Source of the DNA: Allopontixanthobacter sp041741895
Lineage (GTDB): Bacteria; Pseudomonadota; Alphaproteobacteria; Sphingomonadales; Sphingomonadaceae
Assembly: GCA_041741895.1 (NCBI GenBank)
Contig: JBGSJO010000054.1
Location: 1-12,777 of the forward strand
Length of the DNA: 12,777 nt
Direction: 5' to 3'
Shown here: positions 12,640 to 12,777 of the stretch, piece by piece
Position numbering within the stretch: position 1 is the first letter of the stretch
Layout of the letters: the number at the start of each line of letters is the position of its first letter
Notes under the pieces: generated by a model
Databases searched by the model: none
What the model was told of the DNA's origin: nothing
Seen by the model: only the letters and a program-made list of their open reading frames with translations
Program-made: the position numbers and the translations under genes

Positions 12640-12777
12640 AGTGGATACCGCCTTACATAAGAGTCCTTTTTGGGATTCCCATCTCTGCGGCGACGTGCGA
12701 TTCAACGCCATGCGCACCGGGATCACATTTGAAGTTTCGCCATCTGACCGCCTCCGCCTTGAGAGAGTGGTGAGGGA
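12640..12777 (+). mobile_element. Left part of an IS630-family insertion sequence (partial)
   Basis: The right edge holds the beginning of an insertion sequence, recognised through its transposase gene, which starts at 12710. The left boundary is uncertain. The imperfect hairpin GGTATATCC (12630-12638) / GGATACC (12643-12649) and the stretch from about 12650 with AAGAGTCCTTTTTGGGA (12659-12675) are candidates for flank or terminal inverted repeat. IS630 elements target TA dinucleotides, several of which occur here. The right end is outside the window, so the terminal repeats cannot be matched. Confidence 0.6.
12710..12777 (+). CDS. IS630-family transposase, N-terminal fragment (partial)
   Basis: The reading frame from ATG 12710 gives MRTGITFEVSPSDRLRLERV, then VR, and runs off the window edge after 22 codons. 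This matches my memory of the N-terminus of IS630-family transposases common in Sphingomonadales and other alphaproteobacteria (M-R-T-G-I-x-F-x-V-S-P-x-D-R-x-R-L-E), which continues into a helix-turn-helix DNA-binding region and a DDE catalytic domain. Neither domain is visible, so it cannot be told whether the gene is intact. Confidence 0.75.
   Translation, partial: MRTGITFEVSPSDRLRLERVVR

Overview
The window looks like a chromosomal segment of an alphaproteobacterium of the order Sphingomonadales, probably the family Erythrobacteraceae. The evidence is the partial 16S rRNA signature, a moderately high GC content, an Atm1-type exporter whose glutathione-site residues line up with the Novosphingobium NaAtm1 protein at a constant offset, and the alphaproteobacterial gene block bamE / cytochrome bc1 chaperone / DUF177. 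The taxonomic call rests on recalled signatures and was not checked against a database.

Layout. Positions 1-263 are the 5' end of a 16S rRNA gene on the minus strand; the rest of the rrn operon lies outside the window to the left. Positions 264-882 are non-coding. They hold the rrn leader (boxA and hairpins), two tandem upstream promoters that share a repeated core, a third near-consensus promoter close to 16S, and a strong inverted repeat that separates the rrn operon from the divergent genes. Positions 883-5378 carry three plus-strand genes: a Wzx/MOP-type polysaccharide flippase, a secreted double-domain retropepsin-like aspartic protease, and an Atm1-like ABC exporter. Positions 5413-11331 carry minus-strand genes, read from right to left: bamE (outer-membrane assembly lipoprotein), hslV and hslU (the HslVU protease and its unfoldase), a GFA-fold zinc protein, and a secreted two-domain M16 metalloprotease. 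Divergent from bamE, on the plus strand at 11560-12590, are the cytochrome bc1 chaperone (CBP3/UQCC1 family) and an overlapping DUF177/YceD gene. The right edge (about 12640-12777) is the start of an IS630-family insertion sequence with the first 22 codons of its transposase.

How the genes relate. Most encode envelope and protein-quality functions: cytoplasmic degradation (HslVU), periplasmic proteolysis (M16 and the retropepsin-like protein), outer-membrane assembly (BamE), export of glutathione-linked compounds (Atm1) and respiratory complex III biogenesis (CBP3). This is ordinary core-genome content, and I see no convincing new multi-gene system. The more interesting signals are small: the duplicated rrn promoter core, mutually exclusive hairpins before the protease gene, a dense repeat/palindrome cluster before atm1, a possible leaderless heat-shock-type promoter at hslV, the Gly-Pro tail of BamE, and the IS630 element sitting directly behind a normally conserved gene pair.
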